A stretch of DNA of 64,000 nt. Source: Sipunculus nudus. Lineage: Eukaryota > Annelida > Sipuncula > Golfingiida > Sipunculidae. The number at the start of each line of letters is the position of its first letter. Positions within the stretch are counted from its first letter, which is position 1. The position numbers and the translations under genes were made by a program. The notes below the pieces were generated by a model, which saw only the letters and a list, made by a program, of their open reading frames with translations, was not told the DNA's origin and searched no databases. Shown one piece after another: positions 46,132-59,127 of this stretch. The stretch spans positions 12,209,508 through 12,273,507 of the forward strand of contig CM049313.1 in the NCBI GenBank assembly GCA_026874595.1, read 5' to 3'.

Positions 46132-48457
46132 AACAAGTGAACCGTGGGTCATAACGCTCAGTCGACTGACATGTTAACAATATGTCCTTGCACAGTCAAC
46201 TAACTAAGGTAATGTAGTTGGCATTATTGTTCATGCATATTAGCCTTAGTTCATCAAGACCCATAAGCACAACAAATCTGATGACAAACCAACCAGCCTT
46301 TCATGAGGAATCTGGCAATTTGTGTGTATTTTGTATTATTTCTAGGGTGCTCAAACATACACGAAAACTCTGAGAATATAGTTCACTGTGACCTTATTTC
46401 AGGTTTCTGGGGAGAACTTTTCAGGAACTCTCAGGATGTCAAATTAGAAGTTGCGCCCTACTTTGAATCAAATTTTCAATTATTCTGAGGGGTTCTTATA
46501 TTTATAAGCCCATAGCTCAGTAAATATGGTTAACAGAGACCTGAATACACGTTTCCAAGGAAATTTTCATAGACCTTCCTGGATTTTAGGTTAGAAGATT
46601 CCGGGTCCAATTTTTATGATTTGTGCCCTGCTTTGGTATCAATTTTTTTAAAATTATGATGGGTGCTTATAAGCCCAATAGCTCAGAGAATATAAGTAAC
46701 AGAGACTTAATTTCAGATTTCCATGGAGACTTTTCATGTACCTCTCTTGATGTAAAGTGAGAAGATTCTAGGTCTAGTTGTTACGATTTGAGCCCTGTTA
46801 ACAGAAGACCACATCTCTTACGGTCTCAAAATAGAGAAAAAAATAGTAAAAAATTGAAAAAATACAGGTGACACCACGAGTCTGCAGAAACTGATAAAAA
46901 AAAAACCTCAATGATAAATATCCATACAAAGATTCATGGTGATCAATGCATTTGTTGTTCAGATACTTGAGCTTTTGTATCAAATTTTTCATTATTCTGG
47001 GGGGTACTTCGGAGCTCGATAGCTTGAAGAATATGGGCACATAAGACCTAATTCAAGGTCTCAAAGGAATCTATTCATGGATCTCCCTGCATGTCAAAAC
47101 AAAAGATTGTAAGTCCAGCGGTTTCGATTGTGTCCTGTCAACAGATGGCCACATCTTTTAAGGTATCAAAAATAGAGAAAAAATGTAAAAAAATCGAAAA
47201 ATTGCAGGGGGCACCACCAGTTTGCAGAAACTGATTAAAAAACTCCATGATCAATATCCATGCAAAGAATCATTGTGATCAATGCATTAGTTGTTCAGAT
47301 ACTTGAGCGTTTGTATCAAATTTTTTATTATTCTGGGGGGTACTTCGGAGCCCCATAGCTATATGGATATGGGTACCAGAGACCTAATCCAGGTTTCAAA
47401 GGAGACTTTTTATGGGCCTCCCTGCATGTCGAGACAGAAGATTCTAAGTTCAGCGGTTACGATTTGTGCCCAGCTAACAGATGACAGCATCTTTGCAGAT
47501 CTCAAAAATGGAGAAAAATAATCGTAAAAATTGATTAAAATACAGGTGGCGCCACCAGTCTGAGGAAAATGATATAACACCCAATGATCAATATCCATGC
47601 AAAAAATCAAGGTGATCAATGCGTTAGTTGTTCAGATATTTGAGCGTTTGTATCAATTTTTTTATTATTCTGGGGGGGGGGGGGGGGGGGTTTACTTCGG
47701 AGCCCCATAGCTTGAAGAATTTTGGTAACAGAGACCTAATTTTAGGTTTTTCAAAGAGACTTTCCATGGACCTAACTGGGTGTAAAGTTAGAAGATTCCA
47801 GGTTTTATAGCTTTTATATCAAATTTTTTGTTATTCTAGGGGTACTTCGGAGTCCCATAGCTCAATGAATATCGGTAACAGAGACCTAATTCCAGGTTTC
47901 AAAAAAGGCTTTTAATGGTCCTCTTTGGATGTCCTTCAAAGGAGACTTTTCATGGGCCTCCCTGCATGTCGAGACAGAAGATTCTAAGTTAAGCGGTTAC
48001 AATTTGTGCCCTGTTACCAGATGACTGCATCTTTTTAGGTCTCAAAATAGAGAAAAAAATTCGTAAAAAATCGAAAAAAATACAGGTGGCACCACTAGTC
48101 TGCAGAAACCGATGAAACACTCCATGATCAATTTCAATGCTAAGAATCATGGTGATCAATGCATTAATTGTTCAGATACTTGAGCTTTTGTATCAAATTT
48201 TTCATTATTCTGGGGGGGGGGGGGGGTACTTCGAATCCCCATAGCTTGAAGACTATGGGTAACAGTACCTAATTCCAGGTTTCCAAGGAGATTTTGCATG
48301 GACCTCTCCGGATGTAAAGTTAGAAGATTCAAGGTCCAGTGGTTACGATTTGTGCCTTGTTAACGGACATACGGCCGGATAGCCGGATGGCCGGACGGAC
48401 GACGGACAAAGAGTGATCGCTATAGCTCAGATGACTTACTGTCAGCTGAGCTAAAAA
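46132..48457 (+). mobile_element. Hairpin-ended family, full-length copy with ~335-bp tandem units
   Basis: It starts AACAAGTGAACCGTGGGTCA at 46132, has units whose TGTTCAGATACTTGAG marker sits at about 46958, 47292, 47629 and 48169, then ends in GGACGGACGACGGACAAAG and the hairpin AGCTCAGATGAC/GTCAGCTGAGCT at 48424-48452 with poly-A. Within the units TTATTCTGGGG is followed by a G run of 6, 6, 19 and 15. Both termini match the shorter element at 8336-10063. Non-coding. Confidence 0.85.
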
Positions 48458-50990
48458 CGCATACCAGCCCAGCTAGGAGTGTTCACAGCCAATGTTGATA
48501 CATTTGATTTGATTGACAGCTTACCGGCCCGATATCCCGCGTGTATGTCCACATGCTAACGAAGAGAATTCCAGAGCATAGAGTCCTGTGAAACTGGGTT
48601 ACTGGATAGAATAGCTGTCAATCATGAAAAAAAAAAATGTTACATCAGGCTCAGAAAGATTTCCCCGTTACACCGCCGAGTGCGATCACAAATTAAGGCT
48701 CAATGCCGGCGGGGTTTCTGGCCTGTCTGTCTGAACCTGTGGTCTATGTGCGCAGGTTCCTTGGCCGGCGAGCTGTTACTCAAAACGCATGCAGTGCAAC
48801 AACAATGGCGCTGTATACTCCTCGCTGAGCTGGTATGCGTTTTTGTGGAAACGCATGCGTGGCTACTTTAAAATAGTCTTAATGTCATACGAGGTCGATG
48901 GAGTGGAAACAAAGTGGGAGCAAAGTTCGAGCTGTTATTTAATAAGAGTAGGCCATCAAGCGCTGCTGACTCTGGGGAATCCCCCTGTGTAATATTTTAC
49001 TTCAATGACTTACCCCGTCCACCTACGTGGTTGTTAACAGGTAGACTGGGTAGGTCATAAAAGTAAAATAGATGGAAATTCAAAGTAAAAGTGTTTTGTT
49101 TCGACCTGATGTTTATTTAAGGCATGAAACCCTTCAAAGCAAGGATAAACGAGTTCAATTAGATAGAATCTGACAGAAAGGCCGGTGTTGGCTGGGGCCC
49201 TATATCTCCCTCACTATCGCCCATGCTTATGTTTGTTGACATTGTGTGAAGTGCCTGTGTTTGGCATGGACATGGCCATGTGTGATTACACGCTAAGCCA
49301 ATCAGATTTCTTTTAACAATTTTTTGCATCTTTGTGTACAAGCTAAGCCATTTAGATTTGAGCCTTTCCAGCAAAAACTGACTGGGGCTTGGCATCTTGC
49401 CAAACCTGAAGAATCCTTTCGTTTCTGACAACGTGTTAGTTGAAGGTCACCGGGGGATCACGCGCTGTGTTCAGAGCGTACAAATCTGCTGTCTGATTTA
49501 TAAATTAAGATTTTGTTTGACAAAAGAGTAACGCAGACAAAGATTTAATGAGTTTCTGTCAGTGTGGTATCTGATGACGTACAAATATTTACTAAGAGAA
49601 TTTTACCATTCAATAAAGTGGCATGGATGTCCAGAACGCCTATCTCAATAAATAAATAAAAAAACTAATAATAATAAATCCAAATGAACATGTATAGTGA
49701 AATGTATAATTTCTATTAGTTTAATTTCTTTTCTCGTTGAATTTGTTTTTTTTTTAGTTCTTATTTTTGTTGAAAAAAAAAACTATTATTGTTTTTGTTA
49801 AATAATGCATGAATGACGTCATTTTTGCCTCCTTCATTCACCCCCTACTCATGCAGAAGTGTAGTTCTAATGATAGTATTTCGGCTTCTTGGAAGACATA
49901 GAAAGAGCTGTATATAAAGATTGCTTTTTCGTTACTCATTATTCCAGCTTCGCCAATTTGAAACTCTCAATTTATGCCAATATCCAGCATTTAAATCCTC
50001 CCGCCCATGGCGATGCGACTAAGATCGCAAATAATGTGCGCCTGGTCGCCGAATATAATCGCATGTGAATTGCAAGTAAGCGGCCCTTGCGAAGCGACTT
50101 GCGACTTCTAGTCGCGGACAATTGCAAATAAAACTTGCGATTTACTTGCGACTCCTTGTTTCTGAGGCGATCATCTGCGATTGCTTGCAGTGTGATTTGC
50201 AACTTGCCATCGAAAATCATCCACTTGGTTGCTGGAGCTTTGGGAAGGTGGATATGCTGTTGAGACTGGGCTTGTAGGTGTGAAATGTGGCGTCGCTTTT
50301 CCTTGAATATAAGATGCATTGCTGGTGATATGGAAGCAAACACTGAGAAGAGATAGGATGTGGTATTGGGCTGATCTGTTGAGTTGTTGTTGGTGTTGTT
50401 AGAGCTTTTTTTATTAATATACTTGCAGTTACACAAGTTTATCATCTTCAAATCAAATAAAAATGCGACGTTGCGTAGTTCCACAAGTTCATCATCTCCA
50501 AATTAAAAAAAAAACGCGGGAAACTACGTGATGTCTGAACTGCTCGTTGAACGCCAGTTGAAGGCAGTCGCAGACAATCGCCGACTGCCTGTGACTTTTC
50601 GCATATAAATTAACGAAGTAACTTCGCTAGTGGATGGAAGAAGTCTACTTTAAAAATGTCGTGTTTAGCTTTATTATTTTCAGCTCGACTTGAACGTTGA
50701 CAAATAAACTATGGCCATCAAACTCTACCACAGACTCTAGTTTCTGAGTGTTTCTAAATGGAGACAATAGTTAAATGTACATCATCTGTTATTGCCAAGT
50801 ATGTTTATCATATAGTTTTCTCACGACATAAAAGGAAATTCATCTTTTTTTTAAATTGCTTAATATAAATTTTTTCTAATAGTAACTTGGCATTGAATGC
50901 CTAGCAACCACAATTAAAAGAATATAAATTTTACTTTAATACATTACTGGACTGAAATGGTTCGTTCAAATAAACGAAGAACTTATTATT
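48458..50990. other. Intergenic, no supported gene
   Basis: 49980-50600 is dense in GCGACTTGCGACTT-like words and has AATCGCCGACTGCC near 50577. This looks like a Harbinger-like MITE, but I could not fix its ends. Open frames at 49159-49431 and 49972-50484 (minus) lack a recognised domain. Confidence 0.45.
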
Positions 50991-51003
50991 TTTTTTTAAA
51001 TTA

Positions 51004-51345
51004 CCGGCTTCTGTGGTTCAGGAATGGAGCACAGGAATCTAATTAGGGAGATCGTGATTTCGAATCTCGGCAGGAGTGGTATCACGGCCGGCTCCCATGC
51101 AGAGTGAGCGTTTTGCAGGCTTACTGGGACGAGTTTCACTTACAAACGAGTGCGCCTTTCGTGTTTTTCTCGGGTGTATGACCCGGCATTGGAAACACAT
51201 CCAGGAGCGGCAGATGCAGTAGGCATCTGTCCTGGTTTATACCATAATATAAGAGGAATATGAGAGGAAACGTGGGGTACTGTCCTTCACGGAGCCTGAA
51301 ATCGGAATGCATTTCAGCAGATGTACACCTAACAAGTTCAGTTTG
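51004..51345 (+). mobile_element. tRNA-derived SINE copy 3
   Basis: The head has CTGTGGTTCAGGAATGG and the B-box-like GATTTCGAATCTCGG. The body GCAGGCTTACTGGGACGAG, ACAAACGAGTGCGCCTTTCG and TGACCCGGCATTGGAAACAC aligns with the copy at 4890-5235. The right end is near CTAACAAG. Confidence 0.7.
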
Positions 51346-51991
51346 CATTAAAAATGAATAGAATACCTCATTCATAAAACATTTAAGAAAAAGTTTAAAG
51401 GGCAATAACTCATTTCCTTGGTTTGGAAGATATTACCCTGAATTACCCCCTCCCCCTCCCTTGACATATGGCAGTTAGCCTTCTTCATTATAATCTAAGC
51501 AGGTTGATCACCCTTTTGTGTCACTGTTGTCCAGTACTGGACTCTGATGTCTGGTACAACTAAGGCAGTTAGAGGGAGAGACACACAGCTTGTTTGGATC
51601 GGGAAGGGTATATTCCTCGTTTCTTGTGTTGTTAAAGCTGCAAATTCTCTCTTTCTTTCTCTCTCTCTATCTCTCATTCTAATTTTCTATTATTTTAGGG
51701 GGAGGGGACACAGTGGCCATATGCAAATGATATGCATGTAATTGGTCTTTTTGACATACTTTCGGAGGACTTTTGGGTTTATGGGCCCCTTGGGTTCATT
51801 AGCCTATGGATCTAGTTTATTTCTCTGGGAAAACTGGAGGTGCACATCTGATTGTTTTTTGACCCACGGGCCAAATACAATTGTTTAAGAGTAATACGAC
51901 TAATAAATCGGCCCATTTGACCCATTATTGGAGGGATTTTGGTCATATGGGACACCTGTTGTTATTTGCCTACGGAGCTAGTTTCTTTCTA

Positions 51992-52041
<50 letters not shown>
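51992..52041. repeat. (TA)n microsatellite
   Basis: About 25 TA units directly abutting the left end of the hAT-type element at 52042. Confidence 0.97.
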
Positions 52042-52044
<3 letters not shown>

Positions 52045-54161
52045 TTGGGTCAGAGTACTTTTAAAGTACTCGAGTACAAGTATGAGTACTTTTGCACTTT
52101 TTTTAAAAAGTACTCCAGTACGAGTACCGAGTACTCAAAATGTACTCATGAGTATTTTAATGAGTACTTTTTTAACCAAACTTGTTTAATGATGTTAAAA
52201 AATTAAATATATACTAACAAAGTTAAAAATATTTTTATTAATGAAAACCAAGGACAAAATAAAAATATATACAATGTTGTGCTATGCTTAAACAAAATAC
52301 CGAGGCGAAATGCAAACTGTAGGGCATATAAACAGGCAATATACAGCTGAAATATATCAAAGCATTAACTTATTATAGTAGACGGTTTGCATTGAATAAA
52401 CGTCTGGTCTCGTGGGTTCTCAAAAGTATATTTTTTTTAGCCAGGACAAGATATACAATTTACTTAATGTTGTATTATGCAAATTCAAAATACTGGTGGG
52501 AATGTTCAGAAACTACAACATAAAAAGTTATAAAAAAGGTGATATATAGAAGTTATATTTTTAAAGGAAATCTCACTGACATTGTATAAAGCGATAACCA
52601 TATGTTAATCATATGTAATCATATAATAATAACAATAATAACAATAATAATATCAACCATACGTTATAATTATATGATATCAACTTATGAATAATATGTG
52701 GCTGTAGCCTAATGGTGATATTTAATGACAACCAGTATATTATGTGAAAAAGGTATAAAACAACATATCTGACAGACTGACCATGTCATTCATCATTCGT
52801 AATAATTTATGAGTATTAACAACAGTTACATCAGTCGCATATTACAACACGGAATGAGGCGATAGTAATACGTAATATTAATAGAATATTCCAGGTTTCC
52901 AAAGTTAGTAAGAGTAACATTACCATTGATAGAAAGGGAATATGAACTAGTAATGGTATAGTACCCCAAGTAATAGAATAATAGCTATTACTTTTCTGTT
53001 ACAACCATAGGCTAACACATCTGATAAATTGAGTTTTTGTTTGATTAGGTTGATAGAGCACAGTAAAGGGCCCAGTGTAATGTGATTAGTAAATGCTGGT
53101 TAATTTCATGGTCCAGTGGGCACTGGACAGAAGGCTTTGGCTTGAGATTAACCCCTGGTTCTCTTTGTTGATTCATTAAGTAGGCTTGGTAATTCAACAT
53201 TGGAGAAGGCCTTTGTGAGCGCACAAAGTATGTTGGGCAAGTTATTGTCAGCTTATAGTAGAATGTGATGCTGCAGCCTATGTTGTAGTAGCTACGGAGT
53301 GTATGGTCTGATAGTCACTGATTTGCATTGTTTAATCAGTTGACAGTCAACAGTTTAGTCTTAGTTTTGCCATAGACTGTGTACAGAGCACATCAAAGAC
53401 TGCAATTCCCACTGAAAATCTGCTAAACCTACAATCACATTTAGTTTCATATATTTATCAATTCAAGCTTGATTCCCCAAGCCCCGGAGCACTGCTGAGT
53501 TTATGTTATGATCAACAGGTTCTTAGTATACTTAATTGTATTGCATTGTGGCAAACCTTAACTTTTTTTATTTTGGGATTAAAAAAAAAGAAATTTGTCT
53601 CCTTAAATATTACTCAGTATGCTGATTAATTGTTTTATTGAACACTATGTTTTAGTTATCTTGCTTGAAATATATAATGCTGTAAACATGAATATATTAA
53701 TAATAAAATAGTTCAATTTATTTATATTCTATATTAAATAAAAGTAATAGAATTAGTAATAGAAGCCACGTAATAGTAATAGTAGTAGTCATCGATGCGA
53801 AATTGCTGTTATAGTTTCAGTAAATAATAACAGATGGATTACTTTTAGTAATATTATATATGACATTATATATGTTATATAGTATGTATAAGATCTTACT
53901 ATAATATACTATAATAAACTGTTACTATAATTATAAATTGGGATTGAGATTAAAGTTTATTTAAAATTTTTAAAAATATGTGAAATACCCAAAAGTACTT
54001 ATGAATTACTCATGAGTACCGAGTACTTTCAAAGTGCTCGAGTACAAGTATGAGTACCTTTGTAATTTTTAAAAAAGTGCTCAAGTACGAGTTCTGAGTA
54101 CTCAAAAAAGGACTCATGAGTACGAGTATTATGAGTACGAGTATCTTTGGACCCAACGCTG
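52042..54161. mobile_element. 2.1-kb hAT-type non-autonomous element inserted in a TA microsatellite
   Basis: The left end GAGTTGGGTC and right end GGACCCAACGCTG are inverted. About 120 bp inside each end is packed with GAGTAC, ACTCGAGTACAAG and TACTCATGAG motifs, a pattern of some hAT ends. The centre (52200-53980) is AT-rich with no transposase frame. TA repeats on both sides (51992-52041 and 54163-54204) fit insertion into one microsatellite and hide any 8-bp duplication. Confidence 0.75.
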
Positions 54162-54162
<1 letters not shown>

Positions 54163-54193
<31 letters not shown>

Positions 54194-54204
54194 GTATATA
54201 TATA
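54163..54204. repeat. (TA)n microsatellite
   Basis: The TA tract on the right side of the hAT-type element, with TGTATA interruptions. Confidence 0.95.
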
Positions 54205-56192
54205 ATATATCCATTGCATCTCATAAAATATTAGATCAGACTTATGTTATATCTGAACCGGGAACCAGTTGAATAACGAATAGCCCGGTTGAATAACGAA
54301 AGACAAAGATGAGGTAACGTCTTCCCCGACGTCTTTCTGTATCACGTTCAGCCGTTTTCAAGGTACAGCACACACGAAGCTCGCCTGACAACGTGTGCAA
54401 CGAAAAGAAGGCAAGAAAATAACTGATCCGAATCTACTTTCCAATATTTCTAATTTATTATCCAATGATTGGATATCTGTTGATCCAATGTTGTTTACAT
54501 ATTAATGCTTTTAAAAGGGGAATGAGTGTCATTAACTAACACACGGAGTTTGGATATTTTATTCTCCTCAGTTAAATCAACTGAAAATCAGTTTTAAAAA
54601 TTATTGAATATTAAAAATTGGCTACACATACGAATGCATTAATTTGATGCAGCTAATTCTTTGGCGCTTTAAAATGGTAACCGCACCCCCAACCTCCAAC
54701 CATATCCAGCCCCAAATTACTTAATTTTCATGTAAGAACAACAAGGATTGTGTCTCTCTATATATAACCGGTATGCTTCTTTTTTTCTTTCCATAATTTT
54801 CCTTTCTTGGTGGACATCAAAGCCCTAACTCTTCATAATGTTATACACTTGCCTGACAAATTTACATTCGAAACATTAACTTCCCTATTACAAAGGATGA
54901 AAGGTGTTCTCGACTTGGGAAAATTCTACAATTAGTATACATACAATAAATGTGTGTGCCTTCTGTTCAATGAAAGATTATTTTATTCTGCTTTTTGCAA
55001 TGTTATTTTGTTCACATGAACGCTAATAATTTATCATTTCTGTTTTAATTTTGAAAAAAAAATAGTTTGGAAATAAAGTATAAAATAAAATAAAATCAAT
55101 TAATTAAATGTTATACGGTGGACTCGGTAAATATACAAATATTTAGTTAAAATTATGGCAACACATCTCTGAATGCATAATTCTGATGTATCTAATTCCT
55201 TTATACCAGTGAAATTTTCATTGGACATCAAGGTCGCACATTGGAATTTTAAAAATACTGATGGAAGGAACTCCAAATTCGAACCTCGCTTCCTTTAATG
55301 TACTTATTTCATTAAGTAGTAGATTATTACAAATGTTGATATGCTATGTTCTTATAAATAAAATATTATAAATGTGTTAAATGCTCACTATGAAACTGCT
55401 GAAATGTTGAAATAGATCTTTATATTTACATGAATTTTTGTACATCATTAATTAATGGATATTGTAACCTGAGAAACATGTTAATTCAAATTGGAATTAA
55501 ATATTTAGGCCTGTAAACATTCCGCGTGTCGCGCTTCGCGTGTCGCACCTTAGCGTCTTCCTTCTCCTTTGTATGTGCCAGCTTTCCAAACACCAATTTC
55601 ATATCTTATATAAGTATTCAAAGCAATATTCCAGGTGGAATCCATGTGCATCTCTCAAGTTGTGGCTTGAATAATGTATCTATGTAAATTCTACTATTAA
55701 AAATTCATGTTAAATCAAATGTCTGTTCAAGCTACAAGACCGTCTCTACTACCACTGTTTCTGTCGTCAGATTACTGGAAATTAGTTTAAAAATACTAAT
55801 TTGAATACAAACATTGAACGTGTGTGTATGTGTGAGCATATAAGAGCACCATCGAACACTTTATGGGCTGCATAAGCCCCCTAACGCCTAGCTCTACAAT
55901 ACTTTAAATCAGAGTGAATGTTACCAACACTATGAAATGTGTAAATTCATTAAAAAAATGAATTGTTATTATATATTGACCATGTCAAATCTGAGGTGGA
56001 TGCGGATTTTTTGGTTAAATAGATCTTTATATTTACATGTATATATGTGTATCAGTAATTTATGTATTTTTTAACCAGAGAAAATGTTAATTCATATTGG
56101 AATGAATTTGTTTTTGCTTGTAAACAATTCCGCGCGTCGGGGTGGCGGGGGAGGGGGGCGTAGGTATGTTTTAACATCTCAGTAGTCAGGTA
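54205..56192. other. Intergenic with diverged direct repeats, no gene
   Basis: 55370-55540 and 56005-56145 share AATAGATCTTTATATTTACA, a GTTAATTCA(A/T)ATTGGAAT stretch and CCGCGCGTCG-like ends; a third relative is at 57520-57650. 54605-54680 and 55150-55205 also share GCTACACAT/GCAACACAT...GAATGCAT...TGATG(C/T)A. No open frame of note. Confidence 0.6.
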
Positions 56193-56521
56193 AGCGATCC
56201 AAGAGTATAGAGGGGACTGGCATAATAATCATTTTTTTACTTAAATACATGGTACATATAACTTGGTAGTTTTAGATATTAATATTAATATGAAATATAG
56301 TAAGTGGTAATATACGGCAGTTTTACTTGAACATATCTCTGTTTTTCTGGTTTCTTGTTTTTGTCTTGTTTTTATAACATGATATCAGGCTGGATGTTGC
56401 CTACGGTTTTCATATTTTCAATAAAATGCTGTCTCTGCAATCATTTCACGATTTTATTCACATTTATACAGTTCCCTGTATTGCTAACATAATTCGTTCA
56501 AAGGCAATATATAATAAATTA

Positions 56522-56563
<42 letters not shown>

Positions 56564-59071
56564 TATTTCAAATAAAAGAACCGAATGGTCATAGATAATT
56601 TCTTCTTCTGGTAATTTGTTCCATAGACCCAGTAAGAGATCTGTTTCTGTGTCTGTGATTTGTTCTTACGCTCATCTGATTATGTTCACAGAGAACCAGA
56701 CTGTTAGATAATGGGACCGAAATAAATAAAACTCGGAAGTCTGAAGCCGTGTACTTTTTAGTATAATTTTTAAAATACCCTTCAAAAAGACACGTTTTCG
56801 TGTTAAAATGGAAGATATAGACCCACTTTGCACAATCAGAACTATCTCGTACGTACGACATATTATCTCGTACGTACCACATACTATCTCGAAGTTCAAC
56901 TTATCGGATCAAGCACTTCGTTTCATAATATATGAATTATGAACCTCTCCTAATGGGCATCACTGTATTACAAAACCTCTACAAGTGTCTTTTAAGTGTT
57001 TACATAAGGATGCCTTGTGACCAGAGGAAAGATCTTGGTCGCGCACATGCGACAATTATAAAAAAGAAAAGAAACATAAAAGAAGAAACACCTAGAGAAG
57101 CTTTTGAACCCTTGAATTGTGAATTTAAGCTGTACCACCACCAGATGGCGTGGGCGCTGTGTTTGTCTCATTTCTAAACGATTGGTCTCGTTTCTAAATT
57201 TTATTTCTATTTCAAATTTGCCATATAAGCATAGGATAGGAGATAATATGTCTTACGTACGAGATAATATGTCGCACGGACGAGATAGTATGTCGTACGT
57301 ACGAGATAAATAATTTATTTTTCTTATACCAGGTGGCAGCAATACGCTCCCGTAAGGTTGCAACCCAAGCAAAATGTTTTAGGTACTTTAACTGCTCTTG
57401 CCTTGATTTTATATAATAATTTTGTTGGAAATATTTGCATTGAAATATTTCAGCAGACAACATAGTCCTTTCTCAGCCTTCGTACAAATTTTGATATGCT
57501 ATGTTTCTTCTAAATATTATAAATGTGTTAAATGCGCACTTTGCAACTGTTTAAATGTGGCAATAGGTCTTAATATTTTCATATGTACATATATGTACAT
57601 CATTAATTAATGGATTTTATAAATATTATTTCGCAATCGCGCTTTCTCTTCCTGTTCCGGTTTATATGGCCACAACCGATTTGCATTATATAAAAAAATG
57701 TTCTCTGGAATCTTATCATATGTTATTCTGATATAAATGTTACAACATATATTATTATTTTGTCTTTTTTTTTCAACTAACTGTTACTTTATTTTTCAAT
57801 AAATGATCTTCTCATTATATATAATAATGTAATAGAAATTAGAATTTTAAATTATTTTGAAAGAGCTAAAATTAAAATTTAAAGATACTGTTATAAGTTT
57901 AAATTAATGTTTTTGCAACATCATATGCCTCTTTTCTTTATTTTTCACCGTTTTGCAGTTTTAAAATTTTTGAATTTACGAAATATTTTGGAAGTGTTTT
58001 TATAATGTTTTAGGAAATCGTTCGTGCAATGTTCTAAAAATGTTTCCTGATACGTTGGGTGATCAGTATTCAGCAAGCCTTGGGGAGTTATAATCGTGCA
58101 TGCCATATATAGCACCTGAACGCATGGATAAAAGAATTAGTTTCATTTATAATCTATATAGTACCCTTACAGATAGAAAAAAAATAGTTTATTAATACAA
58201 AACTGAATTGACTTTTATTACGGTTTAAAAGTTCCTGCAAGGATGCGGCAGTTTGATACTTTACTTTTTACATTAATATGCGTATTTATGTATTTTATAA
58301 AAAAATTTAATAGTATAAGAAAAATTATTTGAATATATATGAATGTTGTTTAAGTTCAACCTAATGTTTTATATGTTTTAATATTCTTATCTATTTTGTT
58401 ATATAGGGAAAAAAGTTATAACACCATTTTGATAAAATTACGAAATTTAAAATGCTTTTATATTATATTTCTTCAATAACGTTCCAAATTAAAATATTAC
58501 GTTGTGATATGGTATATAATTTATTACATTTGAATGTATATTTCAACATTTTTAAAAATTGTTATAACAATATTTTAATCATATATATTATGATTTTATT
58601 TAGATACATATATTTTACTTAAATTAAAAATTGGTATGATGCAAGACTACCTTTTTCAATTTTGGTTGGTGCCATGGGTTTGACTTCCGAGTTGTATGGA
58701 TTTTGAACATCATCTGTCACTTCCGGATGACTTCCTTTGGGCTTCTGACGCATTAAATATGCTTCAATTTTCATATATGGAAATATATGTTTGTGAGACT
58801 TTCTGATTTTGCAAAGTGGGTCTATATCTTCTATTTTAACACGAAAAAGTGTTTTTAACGGTATTTTAAAAATTATACTAAAAAGTACACGGCTTCAGAC
58901 TTCCGAGTTTTATTTATTTCGGTCCCATTATCTAACAGACCGGTTCTCTGTGAAGATAATCAGATGAGCATAAGAACAAATCACAGACACAAAAACAGAT
59001 CTCTTACTGGGTCTGTGGAACAAATATACTAGAAGAAGAAATTATCTTTGGCCATTCGGTTCTTATATTTG

Positions 59072-59127
<56 letters not shown>

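Noticed and set aside
40935-48457. CRISPR-like array because of regular repeats
   Set aside because: Units are about 335 bp, contiguous and animal-genomic, with transposon termini. There are no short direct repeats separated by unique spacers.
49159-49431. 90-aa minus-strand open frame
   Set aside because: No recognised domain, codon pattern or splice context; could be chance.
49972-50484. 170-aa minus-strand open frame
   Set aside because: It overlaps a repeat-like stretch of GCGACTTGCG words, has no family motif and no exon-like borders.
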